Below, in pieces: positions 25,554-34,450 of a stretch of 64,000 bases of DNA; positions within the stretch are counted from its first letter, which is position 1; each line of letters starts with the position of its first letter. Origin of the DNA: Vicinamibacterales bacterium (lineage in GTDB: Bacteria > Acidobacteriota > Vicinamibacteria > Vicinamibacterales > UBA2999); NCBI GenBank assembly GCA_041394705.1, contig JAWKHS010000003.1, positions 682,001 through 746,000 on the forward strand, written 5' to 3'. The notes below the pieces were generated by a model. That model worked only from the letters and a program-made list of their open reading frames with translations, was not told where the DNA came from and ran no database searches. A program made the translations under genes and the position numbers.

Positions 25554-28085
25554 ATGCATCGGAACGCGACCGCCGGCCTGGTGGCGGCGGTGATGGGGCT
25601 GACACTGGCGGGCGGCGCGGTGACGGCCGCGCGGCGCGAGACGCCGGCGGCGGCCCCGCCCCAGACCGCCGCCCGGGCGGCCGGACCCCAGGCGGCGGCG
25701 CCCGCGCCGCGCCGGGCGCGCCCGGTGTCCACGGCCACGCCGGCCCCGGGCTCCGCGATGACGCCGGCGGCGCAGACCACGCTGGTCGCCACCTACTGCG
25801 CGACCTGCCACAGCGAGCGCGCCAAGGCCGGCGGGCTGTCGCTGGCGGGCTTCAACGCGATGCGGGCGCAGGACTCGCCCGAGACCGTCGAGAAGATGAT
25901 CCGCAAGCTCCGCGCCGGCATGATGCCGCCGGCCGGCGCCAAGCGGCCGCCCGAGGCGGCGCTCGACGATCTCGTCGGCGCGCTCGAAGCCCGGATGGAC
26001 GAGCACGCGGCGGCCCACCCGAACCCGGGCTGGCGCCCGTTCCAGCGGCTGAACCGGGCCGAGTACGCGCGGGCCGTGAACGACCTGCTGGGCGTGGACG
26101 TGGACGTCACGCCGCTGCTGCCGCCCGACACGGTCAGCCACGGCTTCGACAACGTGGCCGACTCGCAAGGCTTCTCGCCCGCGCTGCTGGAGGGCTACCT
26201 GCGCGCGGCGAGCCGCGTGACGGCCCTCGCCGTGGGCGATCCCGACAGCGGCGCCGGCGAGACCACCTACAGCCTCCCGAAGACCGAGGGCCAGCTCTCG
26301 CGGGTGCACGGCGCCCCGCTGGGCACGCGCGGCGGCATCTCCGTGATGCACACCTTCCCGGCCGACGGCGACTACACGTTCCGGATGGATCTCTTCGCCG
26401 AGCCCCTGGGCATGCTGTTCGGCAACACGGCGCGGGGCGAGCAGATCGAGGTGTCGATCGACGGGGAGCGCGTGGGCCTCTTCGACATCGACCCGAAGAT
26501 GAACGAGACCACGTCGAGCCTGTCGATCAAGTCGGCGTCGGTCCACGTGACGGCCGGCGCGCACCGCGTGACGGCGGCCTTCCTGCAGCGCTTCGAGGGG
26601 CCGGTGAACGACCTGGTGGCGCCGATCGCCCACACGCTGGCCGACACCGAGATCGGCATCGCGGTGGGCATCACGACCCTGCCGCACCTGCGCAACCTCG
26701 CCGTCATCGGGCCGCACTCGGTCACGGGCGTGTCCGACACCGTGAGCCGGCGGAAGATCTTCACGTGCCGGCCGACGGTGCCCGAGGAAGAGGCGCCGTG
26801 CGCGACGGCCATCGTGAGCGGACTGGCGGCCAGGGCCTTCCGCCGCCCGGCGACGGAGAAGGAAGTGGGCCGGCTGCTGCGCTTCTACGAGGACGGGCGC
26901 AAGGCCCGCAGCTTCGAGCAGGGCGTCACCAAGGCGATCGAGGCGATCCTCGCGAGCCCGCAGTTCCTGTTCCGGCTCGAGGACACGCCGGCCGACGCCC
27001 GCCCGGGGCAGCCGTACCGGCTCGCGGACGACGAGCTGGCCTCGCGCCTCTCCTACTTCGTCTGGGGCGCCGCGCCCGACGACGCGCTCCGCGCCGCGGC
27101 CACCCAGGGCACGCTGGCCGGGCCGGGCGCGCTGGACCGGCAGGTCACGCGGATGCTCGCGGACGGCCGGTCCGAGGCGCTGGCCACGCGCTTCGCGTCG
27201 CAGTGGCTCCGCCTGCAGGATCTGGACGACGTCTCGCCGGACCCCATCCTCTATCCGTACTTCGACCGGTCGCTCAGCCAGGCCCTGCAGACCGAAACCG
27301 AGCTGTTCGTCGCGAGCGTGGTGCGCGAGGACCGGAGCGTCCTGGATCTGCTGACCGCCGACTACACCTACGCGAACGAGAAGGTGGCCCGGCACTACGG
27401 CATCCCCGGCGTCGTGGGCACGGACTTCCGGCGAGTGTCCCTGCCGGCGGAGCGCCGCGGCATCCTGGGCCAGGGAAGCGTCCTCACCCTGACGTCGATT
27501 GCCACGCGCACCTCGCCCGTGCAGCGCGGCAAGTGGATCATGGAGGTGCTGCTCGGATCGCCGCCGCCGGCCCCGCCGCCGAACGTGCCGGCACTCGAGG
27601 AGACCAAGGGGACGGCCGACGGCAAGCAGCTCTCGGTGCGGGAACGCATGGAGCAGCACCGGAAGAACCCGCCGTGCATCTCGTGCCACAAGGTGATCGA
27701 TCCGCTCGGCCTGGCGCTCGAGCACTTCGACGCCACCGGCCGCTACCGGATCAAGGACAGCGGCGTGCCGGTGGACGCGGTCGGCGACCTGTACGACGGC
27801 ACGAAGATGGACGGGGCCGAGGGGCTGCGGACCGCGATCCTGAAGCACAAGGACGCGTTCCTCCTGAGCTTCACGGAGCACCTGATGACCTACGCGCTCG
27901 GCCGCCGCGTGGCGCCCAGTGACATGCCGGCGGTCAGGGCAGTCATCCGGGCCGCCGCGCGGCAGGACTACAGGATGTCGGCGTTCGTGAGGGGCATCGT
28001 CGCGAGCGATCCGTTCCAGAAGAGCGTCGTGCGGGAGGCGGCCCCGACGACGGACGTGGCGCCGCCCGACGCACGACGGCAGTAG
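25554..28085 (+). CDS. Cytochrome c-DUF1592 family protein, array copy A3
   Basis: An 843-residue paralogue of A1 and A2 with a longer Ala/Pro linker after the signal peptide. Haem motifs are CATCH at 82-86 and CISCH at 708-712. The DUF1587-1595-1592-1588-1585 order is unchanged (NPGWRPFQRLNRAEY; ASRLSYFVW; RTSPVQRGKWIMEVLLG; SVRERMEQHRKNP). A GGAGG Shine-Dalgarno supports the ATG. The tail ends SDPFQKSVV rather than the QAFRMSRV form of A1 and A2, so A3 may be the most diverged. It is followed 68 bp later by B3. Confidence 0.9.
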   Translation: MHRNATAGLVAAVMGLTLAGGAVTAARRETPAAAPPQTAARAAGPQAAAPAPRRARPVSTATPAPGSAMTPAAQTTLVATYCATCHSERAKAGGLSLAGFNAMRAQDSPETVEKMIRKLRAGMMPPAGAKRPPEAALDDLVGALEARMDEHAAAHPNPGWRPFQRLNRAEYARAVNDLLGVDVDVTPLLPPDTVSHGFDNVADSQGFSPALLEGYLRAASRVTALAVGDPDSGAGETTYSLPKTEGQLSRVHGAPLGTRGGISVMHTFPADGDYTFRMDLFAEPLGMLFGNTARGEQIEVSIDGERVGLFDIDPKMNETTSSLSIKSASVHVTAGAHRVTAAFLQRFEGPVNDLVAPIAHTLADTEIGIAVGITTLPHLRNLAVIGPHSVTGVSDTVSRRKIFTCRPTVPEEEAPCATAIVSGLAARAFRRPATEKEVGRLLRFYEDGRKARSFEQGVTKAIEAILASPQFLFRLEDTPADARPGQPYRLADDELASRLSYFVWGAAPDDALRAAATQGTLAGPGALDRQVTRMLADGRSEALATRFASQWLRLQDLDDVSPDPILYPYFDRSLSQALQTETELFVASVVREDRSVLDLLTADYTYANEKVARHYGIPGVVGTDFRRVSLPAERRGILGQGSVLTLTSIATRTSPVQRGKWIMEVLLGSPPPAPPPNVPALEETKGTADGKQLSVRERMEQHRKNPPCISCHKVIDPLGLALEHFDATGRYRIKDSGVPVDAVGDLYDGTKMDGAEGLRTAILKHKDAFLLSFTEHLMTYALGRRVAPSDMPAVRAVIRAAARQDYRMSAFVRGIVASDPFQKSVVREAAPTTDVAPPDARRQ

Positions 28086-28153
28086 CGGCTGGGGGCTGGC
28101 GGCCAGCCCCTGACGCTGACCCGGGGACCAGGGACCAACGGAGCACCAACACG

Positions 28154-29557
28154 ATGGCGACGTTTCTGACGAAGCAGCACCTCTCGCGACGCACGGCCCT
28201 GAAGGGGCTGGGGGCCACCATCGCCCTGCCCTTCCTGGACGCGATGCTCCCGGCGTCCACGGCCTGGGCCAAAGCCGCCGACCGGAAGCTGCGGCTCATC
28301 GCGCTGGAGATGGTGCACGGCGCGGCCGGCAGCACGACCTACGGCGCCAAGATGAACCTGTGGGCGCCGGCCGCGACGGGCAGCGCGTTCGACCTCTCGC
28401 CCTCGGCCCTGGCGTCGCTCGAGCCCTACCGCGACTACCTCACCATCGTGTCCAACACCGACTGCCGCAACGCCGAGGCGTTCTCGGCCCCCGAGATCGG
28501 CGCCGACCACTTCCGCTCGGCCGCGGTGTTCCTCACGCAGGCCAAGCCGAAGCAGACGCAGGGATCCGACGTCTTCGCCGGCACGTCCTTCGATCAGATC
28601 GTGGCCCAGCACTACGGCCAGGCCACGCCGATTCCGTCGATGCAGCTCTGCATCGAGAACGTGGACCAGGCGGGCGGCTGCTCCTACAACTACTCGTGCG
28701 TCTACACGGACACGATCAGCTGGGCGTCGCCGACCGACCCGCTGCCGATGATCCGCGATCCGCGCTCGGTGTTCGATCAGCTTTTCGGCGTCGGGACCAC
28801 GCCCGAGGCGCGCAAGGCGCGGCGGCAGGCGGATCGCAGCATCCTGGACTTCGTCGCCGAGTCGGTCAACGACCTGAAGGGCGGCCTCGGCGCGGCCGAC
28901 CGCGCCCGCCTCACCGACTACCTCGACGACGTGCGCGAGATCGAGCGGCGCATCCAGAAGGTCGAGGCCCAGAATTCCAGCGGGGACGCACGCGAGCTCC
29001 CGGGGGCGCCCATCGGCGTGCCCGACTCCTGGGAGGAGCACGTGAAGCTGATGTTCGACCTGCAGGTCGTGGCCTTCGCCTCGGACATCACCCGGAACTT
29101 CGCCTTCAAGCTGAGCCGCGACGTGTCCAACCGCGTCTTCGGACCCAACAGCTCGCCGACGGCGTTCCACACCGCCTCGCACCACCAAGAGCGCGAGGAC
29201 CGCATCAAGGACTTCCAGCGCATCAACGTCTACCACGTAAGCCTGGTGCCCTACCTGCTCGAGAAGCTCAAGAAGACGCCTGACGGCGACGGCACCCTGC
29301 TGGACAACAGCCTCGTCGTCTACGGCTCGGCGATGGGCAACTCGAACATGCACAACCACAAGCGGTGCCCGCTCTTCTTCGCCGGGCACGCCGGGGGGCG
29401 GCTGAAGGGCAACCTGCACCTGCGCGCCGCCGACGGCACGCCGATGGCGAACGCGATGCTGGCGGCCTTGCACGCGCTGGACATCGACCTGGCCAGCTTC
29501 GGCGACAGCACTGGCACCTTCGACCTGAACACGGCCGTCGAGACGACGGTCGTCTAG
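28154..29557 (+). CDS. DUF1552 family protein, Tat-exported, array copy B3
   Basis: A 467-residue paralogue of B1 and B2. The Tat signal is SRRTALKGLGATIALPFL (Arg12-Arg13). It keeps EIGADHFRSAAVFLTQ, GGCSYNYSCVYTDT, SHHQEREDRIKDFQRIN and YGSAMGNSNMHNHKRCPLF plus GHAGG. The Pro of YGSPMG is replaced by Ala and the Val of NVHNH by Met, two small changes in an otherwise invariant end. It starts after CGGAG and is followed 13 bp later by ankyrin C2, mirroring the B1-C1 spacing of 21 bp. Confidence 0.9.
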   Translation: MATFLTKQHLSRRTALKGLGATIALPFLDAMLPASTAWAKAADRKLRLIALEMVHGAAGSTTYGAKMNLWAPAATGSAFDLSPSALASLEPYRDYLTIVSNTDCRNAEAFSAPEIGADHFRSAAVFLTQAKPKQTQGSDVFAGTSFDQIVAQHYGQATPIPSMQLCIENVDQAGGCSYNYSCVYTDTISWASPTDPLPMIRDPRSVFDQLFGVGTTPEARKARRQADRSILDFVAESVNDLKGGLGAADRARLTDYLDDVREIERRIQKVEAQNSSGDARELPGAPIGVPDSWEEHVKLMFDLQVVAFASDITRNFAFKLSRDVSNRVFGPNSSPTAFHTASHHQEREDRIKDFQRINVYHVSLVPYLLEKLKKTPDGDGTLLDNSLVVYGSAMGNSNMHNHKRCPLFFAGHAGGRLKGNLHLRAADGTPMANAMLAALHALDIDLASFGDSTGTFDLNTAVETTVV

Positions 29558-29570
29558 AGGAGCGCGCATC

Positions 29571-31364
29571 ATGAGGGCTCGGATCCGCTCCATGGCCGCC
29601 GCCGCCGCCGCGGTGGCGTCGTGTGGCCTGTGGCTCCACGCCGCGTCCCCCGAACAGGCGGTGCGGTCCGCCGTCGCGGCGCCGCAGGGCCGGAGTCCGG
29701 TGGCCGATGCGGCCATGCGCCGCGACGCCGAGGGCGTGCGCGCGCTGCTGCGCCAGGGCGCCGACGTGAACGCGGCGCAGGGCGACGGCATGACGGCCCT
29801 CCACTGGGCGGCCCGCCACGGCGACGCGGCGACGACCGAGGCGCTCCTGTACGCCGGGGCGAACGTCGGCGCCACGAGCCGCCTCGGGCGCTACACCGCG
29901 CTGCACGTGGCCTGCCAGGGGACGTCGGACGCCGTGGTCCGCGCGCTCCTCTCGCGCGGCGCCGACGTGAACGCGGCCACGAGCACGGGCGCCACGCCGT
30001 TGATGCTGGCGGCCGAGGTTGGGCACGAGCCCAGCGTCGCGGCGCTCCTCGAGGCCGGAGCCGAGGTGAACGCCGCGGAGAAGGCAAACGGCCAGACGGC
30101 CCTGATGTTCGCGGCGGCGTACGACCGTGCGGGCGTGGTCGGCCAGCTCCTGGCGCGTGGCGCCAAGGCCGACGCGACGTCCACGGTCGTGAATCTCGCG
30201 GCCCTCACCGCGGAGGGCGAAGGCGATGGCCGCCCGCCCGAGCCGCAGCAGGGCCAGCAGGGCGGCGCTGCCCAGGGGCAGCCGGCGCAGGCGCCGGTGG
30301 GCGGCCAGGCCGGCGGCGGGGGCGGCAGACGCGGCGGGGCCGGAGGCGGGATTGCCGGTGTGTCGCGGCCGTTCCGTTACAACGAGCTCATCGGCGCGCA
30401 AGGCGGCCTCTCGGCCCTGCACTTCGCTTCCCGCCAGGGCGGCGTCGCGGCGGCCCGGGCGCTGGTGGAGCACGGCGCGAACGTGAACCTCCAGAGCCCA
30501 GGGGACCACACCACGCCGCTGCTCATCGCGACCCTCAACGGCCACTACGACCTGGCGAAGTATTTCCTCGAGCACGGCGCCGACCCGAACCTGACGAGCG
30601 AGGCGGGGGCCGGTCCGCTCTACGCGGTCCTGAACGTCCAGTGGGCGCCCGTCGCCGCCTACCCGCAGCCCCGCGCCTACCTGCAGCAGCAGACCACCTA
30701 CCTGGAACTGATGCGGATGCTGCTCGACAAGGGCGCCGACCCGAACCAGCGACTGACCCGGAAGGTGTGGTACTCGGGCTACAACTTCGATCAGTCCGGC
30801 GTGGACGAAGTGGGCGCGACGCCCTTCTGGCGCGCGGCCTACGCGAGCGACGTCACCGCGATGAAGATGCTCGTGGCGGCCGGGGCCGATCCGAACATCC
30901 CCACGGTGCGGCCCGCCGAGCGGACGCGCGGACTCGACGGCGTCGGGGAGCTCCGTGACGTCTCGGCGATGCCGTCGATTCCGGTCGGCGGACCCGGCGT
31001 GCCCGCGCTGCACGCGGTGGCGGGCGTGGGCTACGGCAAGGGCTTCGCCGGCAACTCCCATACGCACGTGGACGGCGGCATGCTGCCCGCCGTCAAGTAC
31101 CTGGTGGAGGAGCTCGGCGCGGACGTCAACGCCCTGGACTACGAGGGCAACACCGTGGTGCACCACGCGGCGTCGCGCGGCGATCTCGAGATGATCCACT
31201 ACCTGGTGTCGAAGGGCGCCGACGTCACCCGGCTCAACCGCGCCGGGCAGAGCACGGTGGACCTGGCCAACGGGCCCGTGCAGCGCGTCCAGCCGTTCCC
31301 CGAGACCATCAAGTACCTGGAATCCCTGGGCGCCACCAACCACCACAAGTGCGTGTCCTGCTAG
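29571..31364 (+). CDS. Exported ankyrin-repeat protein, array copy C2
   Basis: A 597-residue paralogue of C1 with a signal peptide, an N-terminal ankyrin block (DGMTALHWAARHGD, YTALHVACQGTS, ATPLMLAAEVGH) and a Gln/Gly-rich linker around 215-265. A second block carries the shared insert (YPQPRAYLQQQTTYLE, KVWYSGYNFDQSGVDEVGAT). It ends in NHHKCVSC, the same HKCVSC end as C1, so this terminus is under constraint. AGGAG precedes the ATG. It closes the array; the M19 dipeptidase gene begins 50 bp later with its own -10. Confidence 0.88.
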   Translation: MRARIRSMAAAAAAVASCGLWLHAASPEQAVRSAVAAPQGRSPVADAAMRRDAEGVRALLRQGADVNAAQGDGMTALHWAARHGDAATTEALLYAGANVGATSRLGRYTALHVACQGTSDAVVRALLSRGADVNAATSTGATPLMLAAEVGHEPSVAALLEAGAEVNAAEKANGQTALMFAAAYDRAGVVGQLLARGAKADATSTVVNLAALTAEGEGDGRPPEPQQGQQGGAAQGQPAQAPVGGQAGGGGGRRGGAGGGIAGVSRPFRYNELIGAQGGLSALHFASRQGGVAAARALVEHGANVNLQSPGDHTTPLLIATLNGHYDLAKYFLEHGADPNLTSEAGAGPLYAVLNVQWAPVAAYPQPRAYLQQQTTYLELMRMLLDKGADPNQRLTRKVWYSGYNFDQSGVDEVGATPFWRAAYASDVTAMKMLVAAGADPNIPTVRPAERTRGLDGVGELRDVSAMPSIPVGGPGVPALHAVAGVGYGKGFAGNSHTHVDGGMLPAVKYLVEELGADVNALDYEGNTVVHHAASRGDLEMIHYLVSKGADVTRLNRAGQSTVDLANGPVQRVQPFPETIKYLESLGATNHHKCVSC

Positions 31365-31401
31365 CCGGCGCGCCGGCCCACCGCTGATCCGCCGGGCGGG
31401 C

Positions 31402-31407
31402 TAGAAT
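31402..31407 (+). promoter_or_regulatory. Putative leaderless -10 (TAGAAT) of the M19 dipeptidase gene
   Basis: TAGAAT lies 7 nt before the ATG at 31415 and no Shine-Dalgarno is present. This suggests the dipeptidase is transcribed separately from the array just upstream. Confidence 0.5.
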
Positions 31408-31414
31408 CGCGCGC

Positions 31415-32644
31415 ATGGCCCTGCGCGCGTTCGCCGCCGTCGTGGCCGCCGCCCTCGCGGTGGCCTGTGCCTCTCCCGCGCCTCCCGACTCCTCGCCGCC
31501 CGCCGCCACACCTGCCGCGCCCGCCGCGCCAGGCGCCGTGCACGCCGCCGCGATCGTCGTCGACACCCACGACGACACCACGCAGCGGCTCGTGTTCGAC
31601 AAGACCTTCGACATCGGCGACCGGCACGCCGACGGCAACATCGACATCCCGCGGATGCGGGAGGGCGGGCTCGACGCCCTCTTCTTCTCCATCTGGGTGC
31701 CGAGCAGCGTGACGGGCCCCATCGCCGTGACGCGCGCCATGCAGCAAATCGACGCGGTGCGGGAGGCGGTCCGCACCCACGCCGACGTCATGGCGCTCGC
31801 CACGACCGCCGCCGAGGTGCGCGCGATGGTGGCGCAGGGCAAGATCGCGGCGCTCATGGGGGTCGAGGGCGGCCACATGATCGACGACGACCTCGGCATC
31901 CTCCGCGACTTCTACCGGCTGGGCGTCCGCTACATGACGCTCACGCACTTCCAGAACAACCACTGGGCCGACTCGTCCACCGACACGCCCCTGCACCACG
32001 GCCTGACCGACTTCGGCAAGGAGGTGGTGCGCGAGATGAACCGGCTCGGCATGATGGTGGACGTCTCGCACGTGGCGGACTCCACCTTCCGGGACGTGAT
32101 CGTGCTCTCCACGGCGCCCGTCATCGCCTCGCACTCCTCGGCGCGCGCCATCGCCGACCATCCGCGCAACATGACCGACGACATGATGAAGGCGCTGGCC
32201 GGCAACGGCGGCGTCATCATGATCAACTTCGAGGTGAGCTTCCTCTCGGAGGAGAACCGGCTGGCGTCGGAGAAGGGCGGCGGCGTGGTGGCGGCGCTGG
32301 ACCGTATGTCGGCGACGTGCGGAGGCGACGAGGCGTGCTCCACGCTTGAGACCGCCCGCATCACGCGCGAGGCGATGGAGAAGGGCACGCTGCCCCGGGT
32401 GTCCTGGGAGGCCATCGTGGACCACATCGACCACGCGGTGAAGGTGGCGGGCGTGGACCACGTGGGCCTGGGGTCGGATTTCGACGGCGCGACGATGCCC
32501 TTCGGGATGGAGGACGCGTCGAAGCTGCCGAGGATCACCGAGGCGCTGATGGCCAAGGGCTACTCGGCCGAGGACGTGACGAAGATCCTGGGTGGCAACA
32601 TCCTGCGCGTGATGGAGGCGGTGGAGCATGCCGCCGCGCGCTGA
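31415..32644 (+). CDS. Membrane dipeptidase (M19) lipoprotein
   Basis: A 409-residue zinc dipeptidase of the renal-dipeptidase family, cleaving dipeptides including those with D-residues. The metal motif HxD is His52-Asp54 in VDTHDDTTQR. The bridging Glu is E151 in MGVEGGHMI, and the later ligands lie in DVSHVAD and SHSSARAI. DHVGLGSDFDG is also typical. The N-terminus has a lipobox ending VACASP (Cys18), so the enzyme is membrane-anchored in the periplasm. A Ser/Pro/Ala linker follows. It sits directly after the array but seems to have its own leaderless promoter, so a functional link is uncertain. Confidence 0.93.
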   Translation: MALRAFAAVVAAALAVACASPAPPDSSPPAATPAAPAAPGAVHAAAIVVDTHDDTTQRLVFDKTFDIGDRHADGNIDIPRMREGGLDALFFSIWVPSSVTGPIAVTRAMQQIDAVREAVRTHADVMALATTAAEVRAMVAQGKIAALMGVEGGHMIDDDLGILRDFYRLGVRYMTLTHFQNNHWADSSTDTPLHHGLTDFGKEVVREMNRLGMMVDVSHVADSTFRDVIVLSTAPVIASHSSARAIADHPRNMTDDMMKALAGNGGVIMINFEVSFLSEENRLASEKGGGVVAALDRMSATCGGDEACSTLETARITREAMEKGTLPRVSWEAIVDHIDHAVKVAGVDHVGLGSDFDGATMPFGMEDASKLPRITEALMAKGYSAEDVTKILGGNILRVMEAVEHAAAR

Positions 32645-32663
32645 CGGCAGCCGCGCGACGGCG

Positions 32664-32739
32664 CCCGGATGATCCCTTCCTCCGGCTTCGTCAACTGACG
32701 CTGTACGATCATCTCCGCCGGACGGAGGGACCATCCGGA
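32664..32739 (-). repeat. Hairpin repeat element, copy 3
   Basis: Arms at 32664-32686 and 32717-32739 are inverted repeats, and the 30-nt loop lies at 32687-32716. Read on the minus strand, the loop matches the copy 1 loop at about 26 of 30 positions, including GGAGATGATCGTACAGCGTC. It sits between the convergent 3' ends of the dipeptidase and AMP-ligase genes, so it could also work as a bidirectional terminator. There is no T tract. Confidence 0.7.
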
Positions 32740-32762
32740 CACCGTCGCGCGTGTCGCGGACG

Positions 32763-34322
32763 TCAGCGGCGCAGCTTGAAGCGCTGGATCTTGCCGGTGG
32801 CGGTCTTGGGCAGTTCGTCGGCGATGTCGATCGTGCGTGGCACCTTGTAGCCCGCGAGGAGGCCGCGCACGTGCGACTTGAGGACGTCGGCCAGGGCGGC
32901 GTCCACGACGGTGCCCGCCGCCAGCACGACCACGGCGCGCGGCTTCAGCACCCCGGACTCGTCGGGCTCCGGCACCACCGCGCACTCCACCACCGCCGCG
33001 TGGGTGGCCAGGGCCGCCTCGACCTCGGTGGCGGCCACCCACTCGCCCGACACCTTGAACATGTCGTCGGTGCGGCCGATGTGCCAGTAGCGGCCCTCGT
33101 CATCCATCCGGTACTGGTCGCCCGAGGCGAACCAGCGGCCGCGCATCTTGGCCGTCGTCTCGTCGCGGCGCTGCCAGTAGGCGGTGGCCGTGCTCCGGCC
33201 CTGGACCAGCAGCTCGCCGATGACGCCCGGTGCCACGTCGTGGCCGTGCTCGTCCACGATCCGCATCGCGTAGCCGGGCACGGGCCGGCCGACGCTGCCT
33301 GGCACGACGTCGCCGGGACGCGGCGAGAGATAGCAGTGCAGGACCTCCGTGGACCCGGGCGCATCGAGCAGTTCCACGCCCGTGACGTCGCGCCAGCGCC
33401 GGTACACCTCCGGCGGCAGTGACTCGCCGGCGGACACGGCGAGACGGAGCGATCGCGCCGGCCCGGGGTCCTCCGCCAGCGTCCTGACGAGCGCCGCGTA
33501 CAGGGTCGGGACGCCCATGAACACCGTGGGGCGGTCGCGGGTCAGCACGCCGGCCACGCTCGCGGGCAGCGGGCGGTCGGGCAGGAGCGAGGCCGACGCG
33601 CCCGTCCACCACGGGAAGGCCAGGCCGTTGCCGAGGCCGTAGGCGTGGAAGAGCTTGGCGGCGGAGAAGACGTGGTCGTCGGGCGCGATCTGCAGCACGC
33701 CGACGCCGAAGCCCTCGCAGCACCAGGGCCAGTCCTGGTGGGCGTGGACGGCCGCCTTCGGCTGGCCGGTGCTGCCGGACGTCCACAGCCAGAACGCCGG
33801 GGCGTCGCGGTGGGTATCAGGGGGCGGCGCGAGGGCGGACGGGTCGACCCACTGTGTCCAGGCCCGCGTCAGGCCGGTGTCGGCGTCGGCGTCCACCACC
33901 AGCACCGCCGAGAGGTCGCGCGCAGCGGCGATGGCCGGCGCCAGCGCCTGGGCGATGGCCGTATGCGTCACCATCAGCGTGGCGCGGCTCTCGGCCAGGA
34001 AGTACGCGTACTCCTGCGGTCCGAGGAAGGTGTTGCACGGGACCGCGACCGCGCCCGCGAGCTGTGCGCCAAGGAATGCGGCCACGAACTCGGCCGAGTC
34101 CGGCAGCGCGATAAGGACCCGGTTCTCGCGCCTGACGCCGAGCGCGATGAGCGCCCGCGACACGCCCGCGGCGAGCCCGGCCAGCTCGTCGAAGGTCCAG
34201 GTGCGCTCCGGGCAGCGGTAGGCCAGCCGGGCGCCGTCGCCGGCGGCGCGCCGGCGCTCGATGACGGCCGAGGCGAAGTTGAAGCGGCGCGGGATGTCGA
34301 TGTCGGGCGGCGACGCGGGCAT
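32763..34322 (-). CDS. Benzoate-CoA ligase-like AMP-dependent synthetase
   Basis: A 519-residue ANL-superfamily ligase activating an aryl or other carboxylic acid as acyl-AMP and then CoA thioester. The P-loop is LWTSGSTGQPKAAVHAH and the adenine region is LLDAPGSTEVLH. The C-terminal hinge is GRTDDMFKVSGEWV and the catalytic Lys lies in KTATGKIQRFKL. The stretch FSAAKLFHAYGLGNGLAFP is typical of benzoate-CoA ligases, as is the PRRFNFASAVIE opening. No ring-reductase or other benzoate genes are nearby, so the substrate remains open. The start has TAGACT 8 nt upstream (leaderless type). It is divergent from the NHL-propeller gene. Confidence 0.88.
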   Translation of the reverse strand: MPASPPDIDIPRRFNFASAVIERRRAAGDGARLAYRCPERTWTFDELAGLAAGVSRALIALGVRRENRVLIALPDSAEFVAAFLGAQLAGAVAVPCNTFLGPQEYAYFLAESRATLMVTHTAIAQALAPAIAAARDLSAVLVVDADADTGLTRAWTQWVDPSALAPPPDTHRDAPAFWLWTSGSTGQPKAAVHAHQDWPWCCEGFGVGVLQIAPDDHVFSAAKLFHAYGLGNGLAFPWWTGASASLLPDRPLPASVAGVLTRDRPTVFMGVPTLYAALVRTLAEDPGPARSLRLAVSAGESLPPEVYRRWRDVTGVELLDAPGSTEVLHCYLSPRPGDVVPGSVGRPVPGYAMRIVDEHGHDVAPGVIGELLVQGRSTATAYWQRRDETTAKMRGRWFASGDQYRMDDEGRYWHIGRTDDMFKVSGEWVAATEVEAALATHAAVVECAVVPEPDESGVLKPRAVVVLAAGTVVDAALADVLKSHVRGLLAGYKVPRTIDIADELPKTATGKIQRFKLRR

Positions 34323-34330
34323 CGGCGGCG

Positions 34331-34336
34331 AGTCTA
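34331..34336 (-). promoter_or_regulatory. Putative leaderless -10 (TAGACT) of the AMP-ligase gene
   Basis: TAGACT on the minus strand ends 8 nt before the ATG at 34322. No ribosome-binding site lies between. Confidence 0.45.
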
Positions 34337-34450
34337 TCGCACCGCCGCGGACGCGCCGCGAGTCGTTGACGGCGCGTCCCCGCCGGTATACAACTCAAGC
34401 CCACGTCTTGGCGGTAGCCGGGCCCCAGGGGCCGCGGCCGGGAGGCAGCG

